DNA from: Arthrobacter sp. MMS18-M83
GTDB taxonomy: Bacteria > Actinomycetota > Actinomycetes > Actinomycetales > Micrococcaceae
Reading direction: 5' to 3'
Assembly: GCF_026683955.1 (NCBI RefSeq)
Contig: NZ_CP113343.1
Location: forward strand, 4,092,001-4,156,000
Length of the DNA: 64,000 nt
Positions 1 through 9,714 of this stretch are shown here, piece by piece; the first letter of the stretch is position 1, and every line of letters starts with the position of its first letter. The notes beneath the pieces are model-generated. The model made no database searches. It was not told the origin of the DNA and saw only the letters and a list, made by a program, of their open reading frames with translations. The translations under genes were made by a program, and so were the position numbers.

Positions 1-37
1 GTTGAAGAAGTCACCATTGGACCTTTCATAGCGGAAG

Positions 38-925
38 TTATTTTCCGAAAGTGTGTCGGACGAGTGCCTTGACGGCGGCGTTGTTGCGACTCACGGCCGC
101 CTTCGGAAGAAGGGCTGCCGCGTGCGCGCGGGAGGTTAGCCTGAGCCTTGCCGACCGGGCCGCCTTCGTCCAACCGAGTTCATCGGCCTGGGCTGCGGAG
201 ACCTCAAAATATTCCCTCTCGCCGGCAAAACGGGAGCCATCCACGAGTTTTGTCGAGGATGCACTGTTTGAATGCCTTCGGTACTGGAAGCAAAGCTCGG
301 GATCGATCAGCAGCTGATCGCCGTTGTAGATCATGTCCATGATCAAGGCGAGATCCTGGATGATCGGGAAGCCGTCGCGGAAATCTACCTTCCGGATCTT
401 GTCCGTGCGGAAGGCCAAGGACGGCCAGTACAGCCAGTCGCCGTGCATGAGGTTGGTGGCTATTGCCTCTCCGGCCATCAGCTGCCGTCCACCGCCCCGC
501 GGCTTGATGATCCTCTGCTTCACCACATCAACAAGCGTAGCTACTGCCTGTCCATTTTCGTCGATGACCTCAACACCGGGCTGGATGAGGGCGGCATCGG
601 GGAAGCTAGCATGGGCGGAGAGGATGACATCCACGTAGTTCGGTAGCAAGACGTCATCGCAACCCAAGATTACCATCATCTCCTGTGTGGCGAGTGAAAC
701 ACAGGTTCGGTAGTTCTCCGTAATGCCGGCGTTCTGATCCTTGCGGATGTATTTAACTCGCGGGTCTTGGATCCCGGCCATGAAGTCGCTGATTTCGGTA
801 CCTGGGTACGCGTCATCGACGACCGTCAAAAGCCAATCGCCGTTGTTCTGGGCGAGGACACTGTTGACGGTTTCTTTCATGTATCCGGGGTCTCCCCAAT
901 AGGGGATCAAGATGTCGAGGGGCAT
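38..925 (-). CDS. family 2 glycosyltransferase
   Basis: Transfers a sugar from a nucleotide-activated donor onto a growing surface polysaccharide; donor and acceptor cannot be read from sequence. The start is placed at the ATG opening MPLDILIPYWG, one base after the stop of the upstream DUF2304 gene and with GAAGG upstream; a 21-residue longer frame exists but would run back into that gene. The 295-residue product has the GT-A nucleotide-binding start (DILIPYWG), VDDAYPGT near residue 38, and a GCDDVLLP metal-site region near residue 90, followed by a variable acceptor half. No signal peptide or membrane segment is seen. It is the last gene of a leftward run with DUF2304 and a DPM-like transferase, suggesting one polysaccharide pathway. 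Confidence 0.85.
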   Translation of the reverse strand: MPLDILIPYWGDPGYMKETVNSVLAQNNGDWLLTVVDDAYPGTEISDFMAGIQDPRVKYIRKDQNAGITENYRTCVSLATQEMMVILGCDDVLLPNYVDVILSAHASFPDAALIQPGVEVIDENGQAVATLVDVVKQRIIKPRGGGRQLMAGEAIATNLMHGDWLYWPSLAFRTDKIRKVDFRDGFPIIQDLALIMDMIYNGDQLLIDPELCFQYRRHSNSASSTKLVDGSRFAGEREYFEVSAAQADELGWTKAARSARLRLTSRAHAAALLPKAAVSRNNAAVKALVRHTFGK

Positions 926-926
926 G

Positions 927-1361
927 TTATGCGTCAAAACCTTCGCTTGATTTTCTAGAGACTGGGGCTGATGGAGCGTCCGTTTCACTGGCCGATGGAT
1001 TGACGGCCCGGCTTGCTGGTACCGCCTCCGAGAGGGATTCCAGCTGCGCCCGGAGAATGGCTACTTCTTCGGCTAACGAGCGGGTTTCATCCTCCACGAC
1101 TGAGATTTCCCAGGAGAGGTGTAGGCAGACCCCAAGAAGCATCAGGATGCTCATTGCAAAGAGGAGGTTTGAGGGTACTTGGATACCCACAAGTTCAGCG
1201 ACGATATTCAGCAAATACGGGAAAGCAGCAAGGATGAGCGTAGCGACGCCGACGATCAGCCACAACGCGGCGTACTTTTCCCGCAGCTTCTTCCGCCGGA
1301 GCATTTCGAATACCAGCGCGACTATGATCAAGGCCAAGAGGAACGCAGCGAGATTTCCCAT
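927..1361 (-). CDS. DUF2304 domain membrane protein
   Basis: A 144-residue membrane protein with two or three N-terminal hydrophobic helices (a stretch starting NLAAFLLALIIVALVF and another around YAALWLIVGVATLILAAF), then a helical tail with acidic and polar residues. This arrangement, including the KKLREKYAALW motif between helices, is that of DUF2304 proteins, which are regularly found beside DPM1-like glycosyltransferases in surface-glycan loci. Their biochemical role is not established; a membrane anchor or partner for the adjacent transferase is inference. The start codon overlaps the stop of the upstream glycosyltransferase by one base, so the two are translationally coupled. Confidence 0.8.
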   Translation of the reverse strand: MGNLAAFLLALIIVALVFEMLRRKKLREKYAALWLIVGVATLILAAFPYLLNIVAELVGIQVPSNLLFAMSILMLLGVCLHLSWEISVVEDETRSLAEEVAILRAQLESLSEAVPASRAVNPSASETDAPSAPVSRKSSEGFDA

Positions 1362-2122
1362 TAGCGGACTCCTGCGACTTCAGGGGCGAGGGCAGCCGGG
1401 GTGGACCGTTTGCGAGTCAGGGCAAAGAGCAGGGCAAACACTGACCTTCCAAGATAGATTGCAGCTTTCGCGGGATTGTGGCTGGGGGTGCCGCCTTGCC
1501 TGACGCGCATTTCGACGGGGACTTGTGTCACAGTGCATCCCGAGCGGATCGCTACTACAAGGGAATCAATCGTATCTCCGAGGTACTCCGCCGGGTAATG
1601 ATCCAAGTACTGGCTGATGGCCCGGTCATTGCCGGCGCGGAAACCGCTGGTGACGTCTGTGAGCCGAGTCTTCGCCAAAGATGAAATCACCTTGGCCAGG
1701 AAGAGCATCGCCCACTTGCGCGGACCGCTGACTTTGTAGTTTCCGCGATCAGCAAAGCGGGCGCCAATCGAAATGTCTGCATGGCGAAGCCCTGCCAGTA
1801 CTTCTTCGATGCTGCTTGGATCGTGCTGGCCGTCAGAGTCAACCTGAATTACTTGGTGGTAGCCAAGCCGACGAGCGTACTTGAACCCGGCGCGCATTGC
1901 ACCGCCTACACCGAGGTTGAAAGGGAGGTTGAGGACCGTTGCGCCAGCAGCTTCCGCGACAGCCGCGGTGTTGTCTGTTGAGCCGTCGTTGACGACCAGA
2001 ACGTCGTAACGGCCACTTGTCGCGAGCACTTCACGCACCGTGTTGCCGACCGCTTCGGCTTCATTCCAGGCTGGCATGATGACCAGAACGCGGGCTGTGG
2101 GGGTTGGTTCCATGGTGTCCAA
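1361..2122 (-). CDS. DPM1-like family 2 glycosyltransferase
   Basis: A 253-residue cytoplasmic GT2 enzyme resembling dolichyl/polyprenyl-phosphate sugar synthases, which load a sugar on a lipid phosphate carrier. Visible motifs are VIMPAWNEAEAV at the N-terminus, VNDGSTDNT near residue 47, FNLGVGGAMRAGF near 70, and the metal-binding VDSDGQHD near 93. No C-terminal transmembrane pair is present, so it belongs to the soluble-catalytic type that often works with a separate membrane partner; the overlapping DUF2304 gene is a candidate partner. The start at 2122 has a second in-frame ATG three codons later; either is possible. Confidence 0.85.
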   Translation of the reverse strand: MDTMEPTPTARVLVIMPAWNEAEAVGNTVREVLATSGRYDVLVVNDGSTDNTAAVAEAAGATVLNLPFNLGVGGAMRAGFKYARRLGYHQVIQVDSDGQHDPSSIEEVLAGLRHADISIGARFADRGNYKVSGPRKWAMLFLAKVISSLAKTRLTDVTSGFRAGNDRAISQYLDHYPAEYLGDTIDSLVVAIRSGCTVTQVPVEMRVRQGGTPSHNPAKAAIYLGRSVFALLFALTRKRSTPAALAPEVAGVR

Positions 2123-2184
2123 ACTATATCAATTCCAAACAGAGTCGCCGACGAGGCATGTCGTGCCCTCAGTTCGCGGGTCCG

Positions 2185-3107
2185 TTATTTGAGTCTTTGT
2201 TCCAGGTCGGCAGGGATCCTGCCCGTGCGTCCCCTCAGGGCGTCGGCAAATCCCGCCATGGCCGCCAAAATCAGCTTGCGCTTGCCGGGGCTGAAAGCAA
2301 ATCGCAACACATGCGCCTTGCCTTCCTCCACCAGCCTCCGGAGCGTCCATCCCGGGGCGCTGAGGGCATACCTTCGAGTGAGTGCTGCCCCGTTCCGGCA
2401 GATGTAGTAAACGCGGCTGGGGGAGTGGTAGTTAAAAGAGATCTCGCGGCCAAATACCACGAGGGGCCGGCCCAGAAGGCGCGCACGATCACGCTGGCCA
2501 AGGTCGTGGTCGATGTCGCAGCCTTCCCCGACCAGGACTTGGAGTCCGGTGCCGCGCACACGCATGGTGTATTCGGAGTCCACGCCGTCGATGAACAGTC
2601 CGGCGTCGAAGACACCCACCCGGTCGATTGTTCCGACAGGGATCATGAAGCCTGATTGCATGGGATCAAAAGCCTTGGTGAACCCACCCACGGTGCCCAT
2701 GGTCGGGACGGCATGCCCACTGTATGAAGACGCGCAGACGAAGCCGACGTCGATTCCCGCCGAAGTTGCTCGCTGCAGTGTCTCGATTGCGTTTTGGACG
2801 TAGAGGGGGTTGAGCCGGGAGTCTTGGTCCAGGGTTAGGACGTAGTCCGGATCGCCATCGGTTCGTGCGGCTGAGATGCCGGCATTGAGCGCAGCGGCGA
2901 TCCCTGCATTCTCCTGCTGATGGATTATCCGGGCGCCTGTCTTGGCCAATTGCGCGAAGACGCCCTCGGAGCCCGAGGGGATCCGTCGTCGACCACAAGG
3001 ACGCGGACGCCCTGCTGGACTAATTGACGCACACCCTGCTCGAGGGAAAGATCCGGGCGATAGGCGGCGATGATAGCGACGACCGCCCGAGTTTCACTTG
3101 TCTGCAT
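2185..3107 (-). pseudogene. rhamnosyltransferase-like GT2 gene, frameshifted
   Basis: Two reading frames together make one family-2 glycosyltransferase of about 307 residues. The 5' part (from the ATG at 3107) gives an N-terminal nucleotide-binding fold ending VRVLVVDDGSP. The 3' part, in another frame, continues GSEGVFAQLAKTG, then NAGIAAALNAGI and the metal-site region TLDQDSRL, as in RfbF/RfbG-type rhamnosyltransferases. The frames join at a run of four G (plus strand) at 2977-2980; one more base there restores a continuous protein. No other break is visible, so it is either a very recent mutation or a homopolymer-length error. The start overlaps the flippase gene by 14 bases. Family is clear; acceptor and whether the gene works are not. 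Confidence 0.78.
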
Positions 3108-4326
3108 GACTCGGCCTTTCTGTGTTCACGATTTTGAATCCAGGAATCAGCAGGGCCAAGAAAAGCACGGCCTCACTGAGGGCCATTCCGAGGGCAATGC
3201 CTGGGGCGTTGCCGGATGTCCCGGACCAGACCATGGCTGCGACGCCGAGGAGTGCGGAGACCACCGTCCATAGAAGGACGAGCTGTTGTTGACCCGCGGG
3301 AATAAGCAGATTCCGAATGAAGGGGGTGCTGGCGCTCAGGAACAGAAACGCGAGGCCATAGTAGAAGCACAGCTCGGTGGTGGCTTGTGCCTTGCCTGCG
3401 AACAGCAGGCTGCTGACGAACGGACCGGCCAGTGTCAGCACGACTGCGCCCAGGACGCCCAGCGCCGCGTGGGCACAGATGGCGGCCAGATGACGTTTGC
3501 GGTGGCTCGCCGCGCCGTGCTCGAGCGTCCAGCCCTGGAAGGCGTTGCCGAGTGCAACGACGGTAAACAGGCCGAATCGATAGAGGGTGTCCGCTGTCGC
3601 GAGGCTGCCGGAGGCGGCGGGCGCAGTGCTTGCCGTGGCGATCGGGGTCGGAGTGGAAGCGTAAGCGTTACCCGCGAGGCTGATCCCGGCCGTACGGCCC
3701 TGCGAAGCGAGTTCCCGCATTGCGGAACGGACATCGCGGGGCACCCACTGGCCGCCTGGGGAAAAGGTGCGATGGAATATGACCAGCGAAACAATTGATG
3801 CCAGGACGAGGAGGCCAGTGTAGAACCAGAGCTGGTGTGTCCAAAGCAACAGCGGGGCAGCTGCGGCGGTGGCAATAAACCGAGGGACGGTGTCGTAAAT
3901 GGCGAGCAACCTAGGCTGGCCCAGGCCGATGCAGAACCACGACGGTGACATTCCGGCAATACCGACGGCCCAGGACATGGCGATTGCTTCCGCGCGGAAA
4001 GCCGGGTTGGCAACCAGTGCGGCGACGACGGCAGACGCGGGCAGTACGAGGGCCAGCAGGAGGAGACGGGTCCTCATGCTTCGGAGGTAAACCTTGCCGC
4101 GGTCGGCGGCGCTGGTGGAACGCGCGACGGCAACAGGTCCGTCAACATTCCAGCCCCACATCAGCACAGTAGCCGCGAAGGTGCCGATCGCCTGGCCTGA
4201 AATGACGCTCGAAATTCCTTCGCCACCGACAAAGCTGGAAATCACTGGAATGAGCAGAAGCGGCGTAACTAAGGACAGCAGCGGTAGAACCGTGAACCCG
4301 GAAAGGCGCAGCAGTACGGTCTTCAT
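3094..4326 (-). CDS. polysaccharide flippase-like membrane protein (Wzx/MATE type)
   Basis: A polytopic membrane protein of about 410 residues, almost entirely hydrophobic helices separated by short charged loops, resembling oligosaccharide flippases that move undecaprenyl-linked repeat units across the membrane. The ATG at 4326 (MKTVLLRLSGF) is chosen because AAGGA lies upstream and the first helix begins immediately; a GTG 24 bases earlier is an alternative. It heads the leftward glycosyltransferase run, with overlapping downstream start. Position next to several GT2 genes and dTDP-rhamnose genes supports a Wzx-like role; no Wzy polymerase is obvious in the window. Exact substrate is unknown. 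Confidence 0.72.
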   Translation of the reverse strand: MKTVLLRLSGFTVLPLLSLVTPLLLIPVISSFVGGEGISSVISGQAIGTFAATVLMWGWNVDGPVAVARSTSAADRGKVYLRSMRTRLLLLALVLPASAVVAALVANPAFRAEAIAMSWAVGIAGMSPSWFCIGLGQPRLLAIYDTVPRFIATAAAAPLLLWTHQLWFYTGLLVLASIVSLVIFHRTFSPGGQWVPRDVRSAMRELASQGRTAGISLAGNAYASTPTPIATASTAPAASGSLATADTLYRFGLFTVVALGNAFQGWTLEHGAASHRKRHLAAICAHAALGVLGAVVLTLAGPFVSSLLFAGKAQATTELCFYYGLAFLFLSASTPFIRNLLIPAGQQQLVLLWTVVSALLGVAAMVWSGTSGNAPGIALGMALSEAVLFLALLIPGFKIVNTERPSHADK

Positions 4327-4473
4327 ATGGCAGGAGTGTCCTTGGGTCACGGGCAGTCTTCATCGATCTTACGGGATGGTTCTGCGGGGAAAGCCTTCAC
4401 CTAAGATGGTGCAAGTCGGACGGGCGGGTGCCAAGCCCCCGTTCTTCCTTGTGAACAATCGGACTGTGAGGCC

Positions 4474-5250
4474 ATGAACAAGCGCAACGAGCACACCACC
4501 CCGCGGATACGCGCCAGTGTCTGCATGGCGACCTACAAAGGAGCCCTCTACATCGGCGAGCAGCTCGACTCGATCCTTGCCCAGTTGGGGGACGACGACG
4601 AATTGGTGATCGTCGACGACGCGTCTCCCGATGACACGGTGCAAAAGATCATGGCCATTGACGATCCGCGCATCAGACTCATCCAAGCGGGCACCAATCA
4701 AGGTTACGTCCGTTCCTTCCAGCAGGCCGCCCTGGCCAGCCGCGGTGAGTTTATTTTCCTGGCTGACCAGGACGATGTCTGGATCGAGGGGAGGCTCGAA
4801 CGGATGCTGTCCTCGTTGCAGTCGTCCGCCGTTGTCGCCAGCAATTTCGACGTCCTGGGCGGCGGGCCAAGGCCAGCGATTCCCCGACTCAGATCCGCTG
4901 ACGGACGCAGGTCGATCGCGAATCTCTTTGGAATCCTTGTTGGCTACCGCGCATATTATGGGTGCGGGATGGCGTTCCGGCGCGAACTCCTGGGTGCGTT
5001 CGCGCCGGCGCCTTCCTACTTGCGCGAATCCCACGACCTGTGGCTGGCGATTATCGGAAATATGGCCGGTTCCATTGCGCACCTTGACGATTCCACATTG
5101 CTTCGGCGGATACACGACGAGAACGCCACCCCCAGGGGGTGGCGTTCCCTCGCGACTATCTTCGCCGCGCGTGTTGTGCTGGTCCGCCTCATGGTGGACG
5201 CACGACGTCGGCTACCCTCCTTGGGCGGGCCGCCGGGCCAGCTTTCCTAG
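4474..5250 (+). CDS. family 2 glycosyltransferase
   Basis: A 258-residue GT2 enzyme transcribed away from the flippase. Visible motifs are ASVCMATYKGALYIGEQL (N-terminal fold), VIVDDASPDDT near residue 49, FLADQDDVW near residue 93 (metal-site DxD), and a GCGMAFRRELL segment typical of rhamnosyl- and glucosyltransferases making bacterial surface glycans. It lies alone on the plus strand between the divergent flippase and the convergent lysozyme, whose stop codon overlaps its own by three bases. Donor is unknown; a dTDP-rhamnose donor is plausible because rmlB and rmlCD follow 2 kb downstream. Confidence 0.85.
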   Translation: MNKRNEHTTPRIRASVCMATYKGALYIGEQLDSILAQLGDDDELVIVDDASPDDTVQKIMAIDDPRIRLIQAGTNQGYVRSFQQAALASRGEFIFLADQDDVWIEGRLERMLSSLQSSAVVASNFDVLGGGPRPAIPRLRSADGRRSIANLFGILVGYRAYYGCGMAFRRELLGAFAPAPSYLRESHDLWLAIIGNMAGSIAHLDDSTLLRRIHDENATPRGWRSLATIFAARVVLVRLMVDARRRLPSLGGPPGQLS

Positions 5251-7055
5251 TAGTAGAGGACGTCTACCGAGAGCTGCGACAGGCTGTTGGTTAGCTGCCA
5301 GCTATTACCCCTGACAATTCCAACGGTGGAGGTGCGGTCGCCGTTCCAATCCCCGGTAATCGGGCTGTCGGTGCTGATTCCGTAGTTGAAGACATTGGAC
5401 ACCACAGGGGATTGGATGCGGCTGCTAAGCCACCACTGTCCGTTGCGCCACACACCGATGCTTGTTTTGCCGCTACCGGTCCAGTCTCCGACTATGGGCG
5501 TGTCGGAAGGTACACCAAATCCAGTGAATTCATTCACTACCGGGTTGTTGATGGAGTAGCTGACCTGGAAGCTGGAGTTGCGCCAGATGCCGATGCTGTC
5601 CCGGCCGGATCCGTTCCAGTCACCCACGATCGGAGTGTCGGAGCCGATCCCGAAGGAAACTACTTTGGAGATAGCCATTGTGTTGATGTCACCAACCAGC
5701 CACCAGACACCGTTGCGCACGATGCCGATACCGGCGCTTCCGGTTCCGTTCCAGTCGCCCACTACGGGCTTGTCGCCCGGGTTCCCGTAGCCGAAGCATT
5801 TCCGCGGACCACGCGGCATTTGGAGGCACCAGAAACCATCTTTGAACCATCCGACGTAGCTCTTGCCGTCTCCACCCCATTTGCCGGTAAGTAGGGTGGC
5901 GCCGGGAATGAGGCCAATCGGATAGGTATCCGGAGTGGAAGCGAACCGACGTAGCTGGTCCATGGTCCCGTTGAAGAGGTCCTGGTCGCCAGGGAAGGTG
6001 GCCTTGGTTGAGTAGCTTGCGTCGGTGTAGTCGTCAGCATACTGCCACACGGAGTAGTAGCCCCACCCTCCAAAACTGGCAGGGTTGTTGGTAAACCACG
6101 AGGCGCCCCAGAGCGGGTTGGAATTCGAGAACCTGGTGGTCCCGCCAAGGCAGGTGTTCCAGAAGCTGGCCGTGCTGTAGATTACCGCGGCCTTACCTGT
6201 CGCTTGGTAGTAGTAGCCCGCGAAGTCGGCCACCCAGTCCGACAACTGGGACGGACTCATGTTGTAGCAGGAATTTAGGCCTTCGTTGTAGGGGGAACCG
6301 TTGTACGCATCCGGGTGGCCTTCGATATCCAGCGCTCCCGGCAGAGTCGTTCCATCACCGGACCACGCTCCTCCGTTCGCGATAAACGCGGTGGCCTGGT
6401 CCGCACCACGGGACAGATTCGGACGGGCGAAATGGTAGGCGCCGCGGATGAGGCCCGCAGCGGCTGAACCGTTGTATTGCTGTGCGAAATAGCTGTTCGA
6501 GGCCCACGTTCCTTCGGACGCCTTGATGTATGCGAACCGGGCTCCCTTCATATAGGAGACGTAGTTCCAGTCGACATTGCCTTGCCAACCGCTCACGTCA
6601 AGCCCTAGCGGGCTACCTTGGGTCCCCGCCGGCTGCTCGGGGACCGACGGCTCGCTGCCGGCCTGGGAGAATACCTTGGACTGCTGCGCCGAGGCGATTC
6701 CGACTTGCCCCGCCTTTTTAGTCATCCCCATGGTGGCGCCGAACTTGCTGAGCTTGTCGGCGTCGCTCAACGTCCCCGCTGCAGTTGCGCCCGTTTGAGG
6801 GGCGGAGGGGGCAGTTGGGGCGACCGATGTCGGCGCCGTCGCCGGTGCAGGAGTGGCGGAGGTGACGGGCGCCTCAACCTTTGTTTGAGGCGCAGGCGTT
6901 GTCGACGCGGTAGGAGATGCTGGAGACGGCGTGGCCGTCGGGCTAGGCTGCGGTGTGGGGGCGGCCAACGCCGGGGTGCCGGTGACCCCCGTCATTGCCA
7001 ACGGCAGGGCTAATGCCGCCGATAGCAGCATCAAGCGAGGTTTTGACTTGTTCAC
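5247..7055 (-). CDS. secreted GH25 lysozyme with C-terminal repeats
   Basis: A secreted N-acetylmuramidase of about 602 residues. From the GTG at 7055 (GGGAG six bases upstream) it opens with NKSKPRLMLLSAALALPLAM and an ALAA signal cleavage region, then a long Pro/Thr/Ala linker. The GH25 domain runs roughly residues 150-370: GLDVSGWQGNVDW, IKASEG, ALDIEGHP (catalytic Asp/Glu) and SVWQYADD. The C-terminal third has at least four repeats of the type VGDWNGTGxxxIGIxRNGxWWL, resembling FG-GAP/VCBS-like modules often linked to wall or glycan binding. An upstream GTG at 7094 is possible but lacks a good ribosome site. Its place among polysaccharide genes suggests wall remodelling at sites of glycan attachment; that is inference. 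Confidence 0.88.
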   Translation of the reverse strand: MNKSKPRLMLLSAALALPLAMTGVTGTPALAAPTPQPSPTATPSPASPTASTTPAPQTKVEAPVTSATPAPATAPTSVAPTAPSAPQTGATAAGTLSDADKLSKFGATMGMTKKAGQVGIASAQQSKVFSQAGSEPSVPEQPAGTQGSPLGLDVSGWQGNVDWNYVSYMKGARFAYIKASEGTWASNSYFAQQYNGSAAAGLIRGAYHFARPNLSRGADQATAFIANGGAWSGDGTTLPGALDIEGHPDAYNGSPYNEGLNSCYNMSPSQLSDWVADFAGYYYQATGKAAVIYSTASFWNTCLGGTTRFSNSNPLWGASWFTNNPASFGGWGYYSVWQYADDYTDASYSTKATFPGDQDLFNGTMDQLRRFASTPDTYPIGLIPGATLLTGKWGGDGKSYVGWFKDGFWCLQMPRGPRKCFGYGNPGDKPVVGDWNGTGSAGIGIVRNGVWWLVGDINTMAISKVVSFGIGSDTPIVGDWNGSGRDSIGIWRNSSFQVSYSINNPVVNEFTGFGVPSDTPIVGDWTGSGKTSIGVWRNGQWWLSSRIQSPVVSNVFNYGISTDSPITGDWNGDRTSTVGIVRGNSWQLTNSLSQLSVDVLYY

Positions 7056-7142
7056 GGTTGCTCCCGGAGAGATATTGGGCGGGCGTAGAGACACTCCCCA
7101 CCCATCGTTCTATCTGAGGGTATCCAATTGTTACTCGTGTGA

Positions 7143-8210
<1,068 letters not shown>

Positions 8211-8213
8211 ACG

Positions 8214-9623
8214 ATGACGCTGGAATTTTCGAAAACGCTTGCGGCCCACGAAACGCCGATTCCAGGCGTCGTTCTTTATGACTTGCCGGTTCACGGCGAC
8301 AACCGTGGCTGGTTCAAGGAGAACTGGCAGCGGGAGAAGATGATCGCCCTTGGCCTGCCGGACTTCCGCCCGGTTCAGAACAACATTTCGTTCAACGAAA
8401 AGGCTGGAACAACGCGCGGGATCCACGCTGAGCCGTGGGACAAGTTCATCTCCGTGGCTACGGGCCGGATTTTCGGCGCATGGGTGGACTTGCGTGAAGG
8501 ACCGTCCTTTGGTGCAGTCTTCACCGCCGAGCTTGATCCCAGCCAGGCTATCTTCATTCCCAGGGGCGTGGGCAATGCGTTCCAGACCCTCGAGGACAAC
8601 ACTGCCTACACCTATCTGGTCAATGACCACTGGTCGGCAGACGCCCAAAGCCAGTACACGTTCCTGAACCTAGCTGACGAGACGGCCGCTATTGACTGGC
8701 CTGTGCCGTTGGAACAGGCAGAGCTGTCGGACAAGGACAAAGCACACCCTCGGCTGGCGGAGGTGGTGCCTATGCCGGCTCGGAAGGTACTCGTGGTGGG
8801 CGCCGACGGCCAGCTCGGCAAGGCGTTGCGCGAACTATACGACGGCGATCCTTCCGTTGAGTTCGCCGGGCGGTCGGACTTTGACTTGTCCCAGGAAGCG
8901 TCGTTTGCGGGACGGAACTGGAAGAACTACTCGACGATCGTCAATGCGGCCGCTTACACCGCCGTTGACGCAGCCGAGAGTCCCGAGGGGCGGGCAGCTG
9001 CATGGCAGGTGAATGTCTCAGCTGTGGCGCGCTTGGCGAAGACTGCGATCGAGCAGGACCTGACGTTGGTTCATATCTCGTCGGATTATGTCTTCGACGG
9101 CACACGCGAATTGCATGATGAAAATGAACCTTTCACCCCGCTTGGCGTGTATGGCCAGACCAAAGCTGCTGGGGACGCTGTGGTCAGCGTTGTTCCGTGC
9201 CATTACATTGTGCGGACCAGTTGGGTGATCGGCGAGGGAAACAACTTCGTTCGTACCATGGCTTCGCTCGCGAGCCGTGGGATCAAACCGAGCGTCGTCA
9301 ACGATCAAATCGGGCGTCTTAGCTTCACCGAAGACATTGCGGCCGGGATCAAGCACCTTCTGGACTCCAGAGCCCCGTTTGGCGCATACAACCTCAGCAA
9401 CGACGGCGATTCCCAGTCCTGGGCCGATATTGCCGGCGGTGTGTATGAGCTCTGCGGGGCGTCGGCAGGCGACGTCACAGGGGTGAGTACCGAGGAATAT
9501 TTCGAGGGAAAGTTGGCGGCACCACGACCCCTCAAGAGCATCCTTGATTTGAGCAAGATCAAAGGAACCGGATTCACCCCGGCCCACAGCGCCGACAGGT
9601 TGAGTGGCTATCTTCGCAGCTAG
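8214..9623 (+). CDS. fused dTDP-4-dehydrorhamnose 3,5-epimerase / reductase (RmlC-RmlD)
   Basis: A 469-residue bifunctional protein doing the last two steps of dTDP-L-rhamnose synthesis. Residues 1-185 are an RmlC cupin: DNRGWFKENW, NNISFNEKAGTTRGIHAE (catalytic His71) and FIPRGVGNAFQ. Residues 190-469 are an RmlD reductase: VLVVGADGQLGKAL (NADPH motif about 195-202), NAAAYTAVDAAE, HISSDYVFDG and the catalytic YGQTK at 313-317. There is no stop or start between the parts, only a short linker with an internal Met. The fusion ensures stoichiometric channeling of the labile keto intermediate (inference). It follows rmlB by three bases and ends before a strong hairpin. Confidence 0.93.
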   Translation: MTLEFSKTLAAHETPIPGVVLYDLPVHGDNRGWFKENWQREKMIALGLPDFRPVQNNISFNEKAGTTRGIHAEPWDKFISVATGRIFGAWVDLREGPSFGAVFTAELDPSQAIFIPRGVGNAFQTLEDNTAYTYLVNDHWSADAQSQYTFLNLADETAAIDWPVPLEQAELSDKDKAHPRLAEVVPMPARKVLVVGADGQLGKALRELYDGDPSVEFAGRSDFDLSQEASFAGRNWKNYSTIVNAAAYTAVDAAESPEGRAAAWQVNVSAVARLAKTAIEQDLTLVHISSDYVFDGTRELHDENEPFTPLGVYGQTKAAGDAVVSVVPCHYIVRTSWVIGEGNNFVRTMASLASRGIKPSVVNDQIGRLSFTEDIAAGIKHLLDSRAPFGAYNLSNDGDSQSWADIAGGVYELCGASAGDVTGVSTEEYFEGKLAAPRPLKSILDLSKIKGTGFTPAHSADRLSGYLRS

Positions 9624-9643
9624 TTTTCAAACGGAAAACGGTC

Positions 9644-9692
9644 AAATGCAAAGGGTCTGGCCAGGCAATGCCTGGACAGACCCTTTGCATTT
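9644..9692. terminator. hairpin terminator between rmlCD and DUF2142 gene
   Basis: A perfect 16-base stem (9644-9659 pairs with 9677-9692) with the inner CCAGG/CCTGG pairs extending it, followed by TTTTG on the plus strand and A-rich sequence on the other side. It sits between convergent genes and can serve both. Confidence 0.85.
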
Positions 9693-9714
9693 TGTTTTGC
9701 AACCGGAGAAAGCC

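Noticed and set aside
1..37. Fragment of an upstream gene at the left edge
   Set aside because: Only 37 bases; no frame could be tied to a protein.
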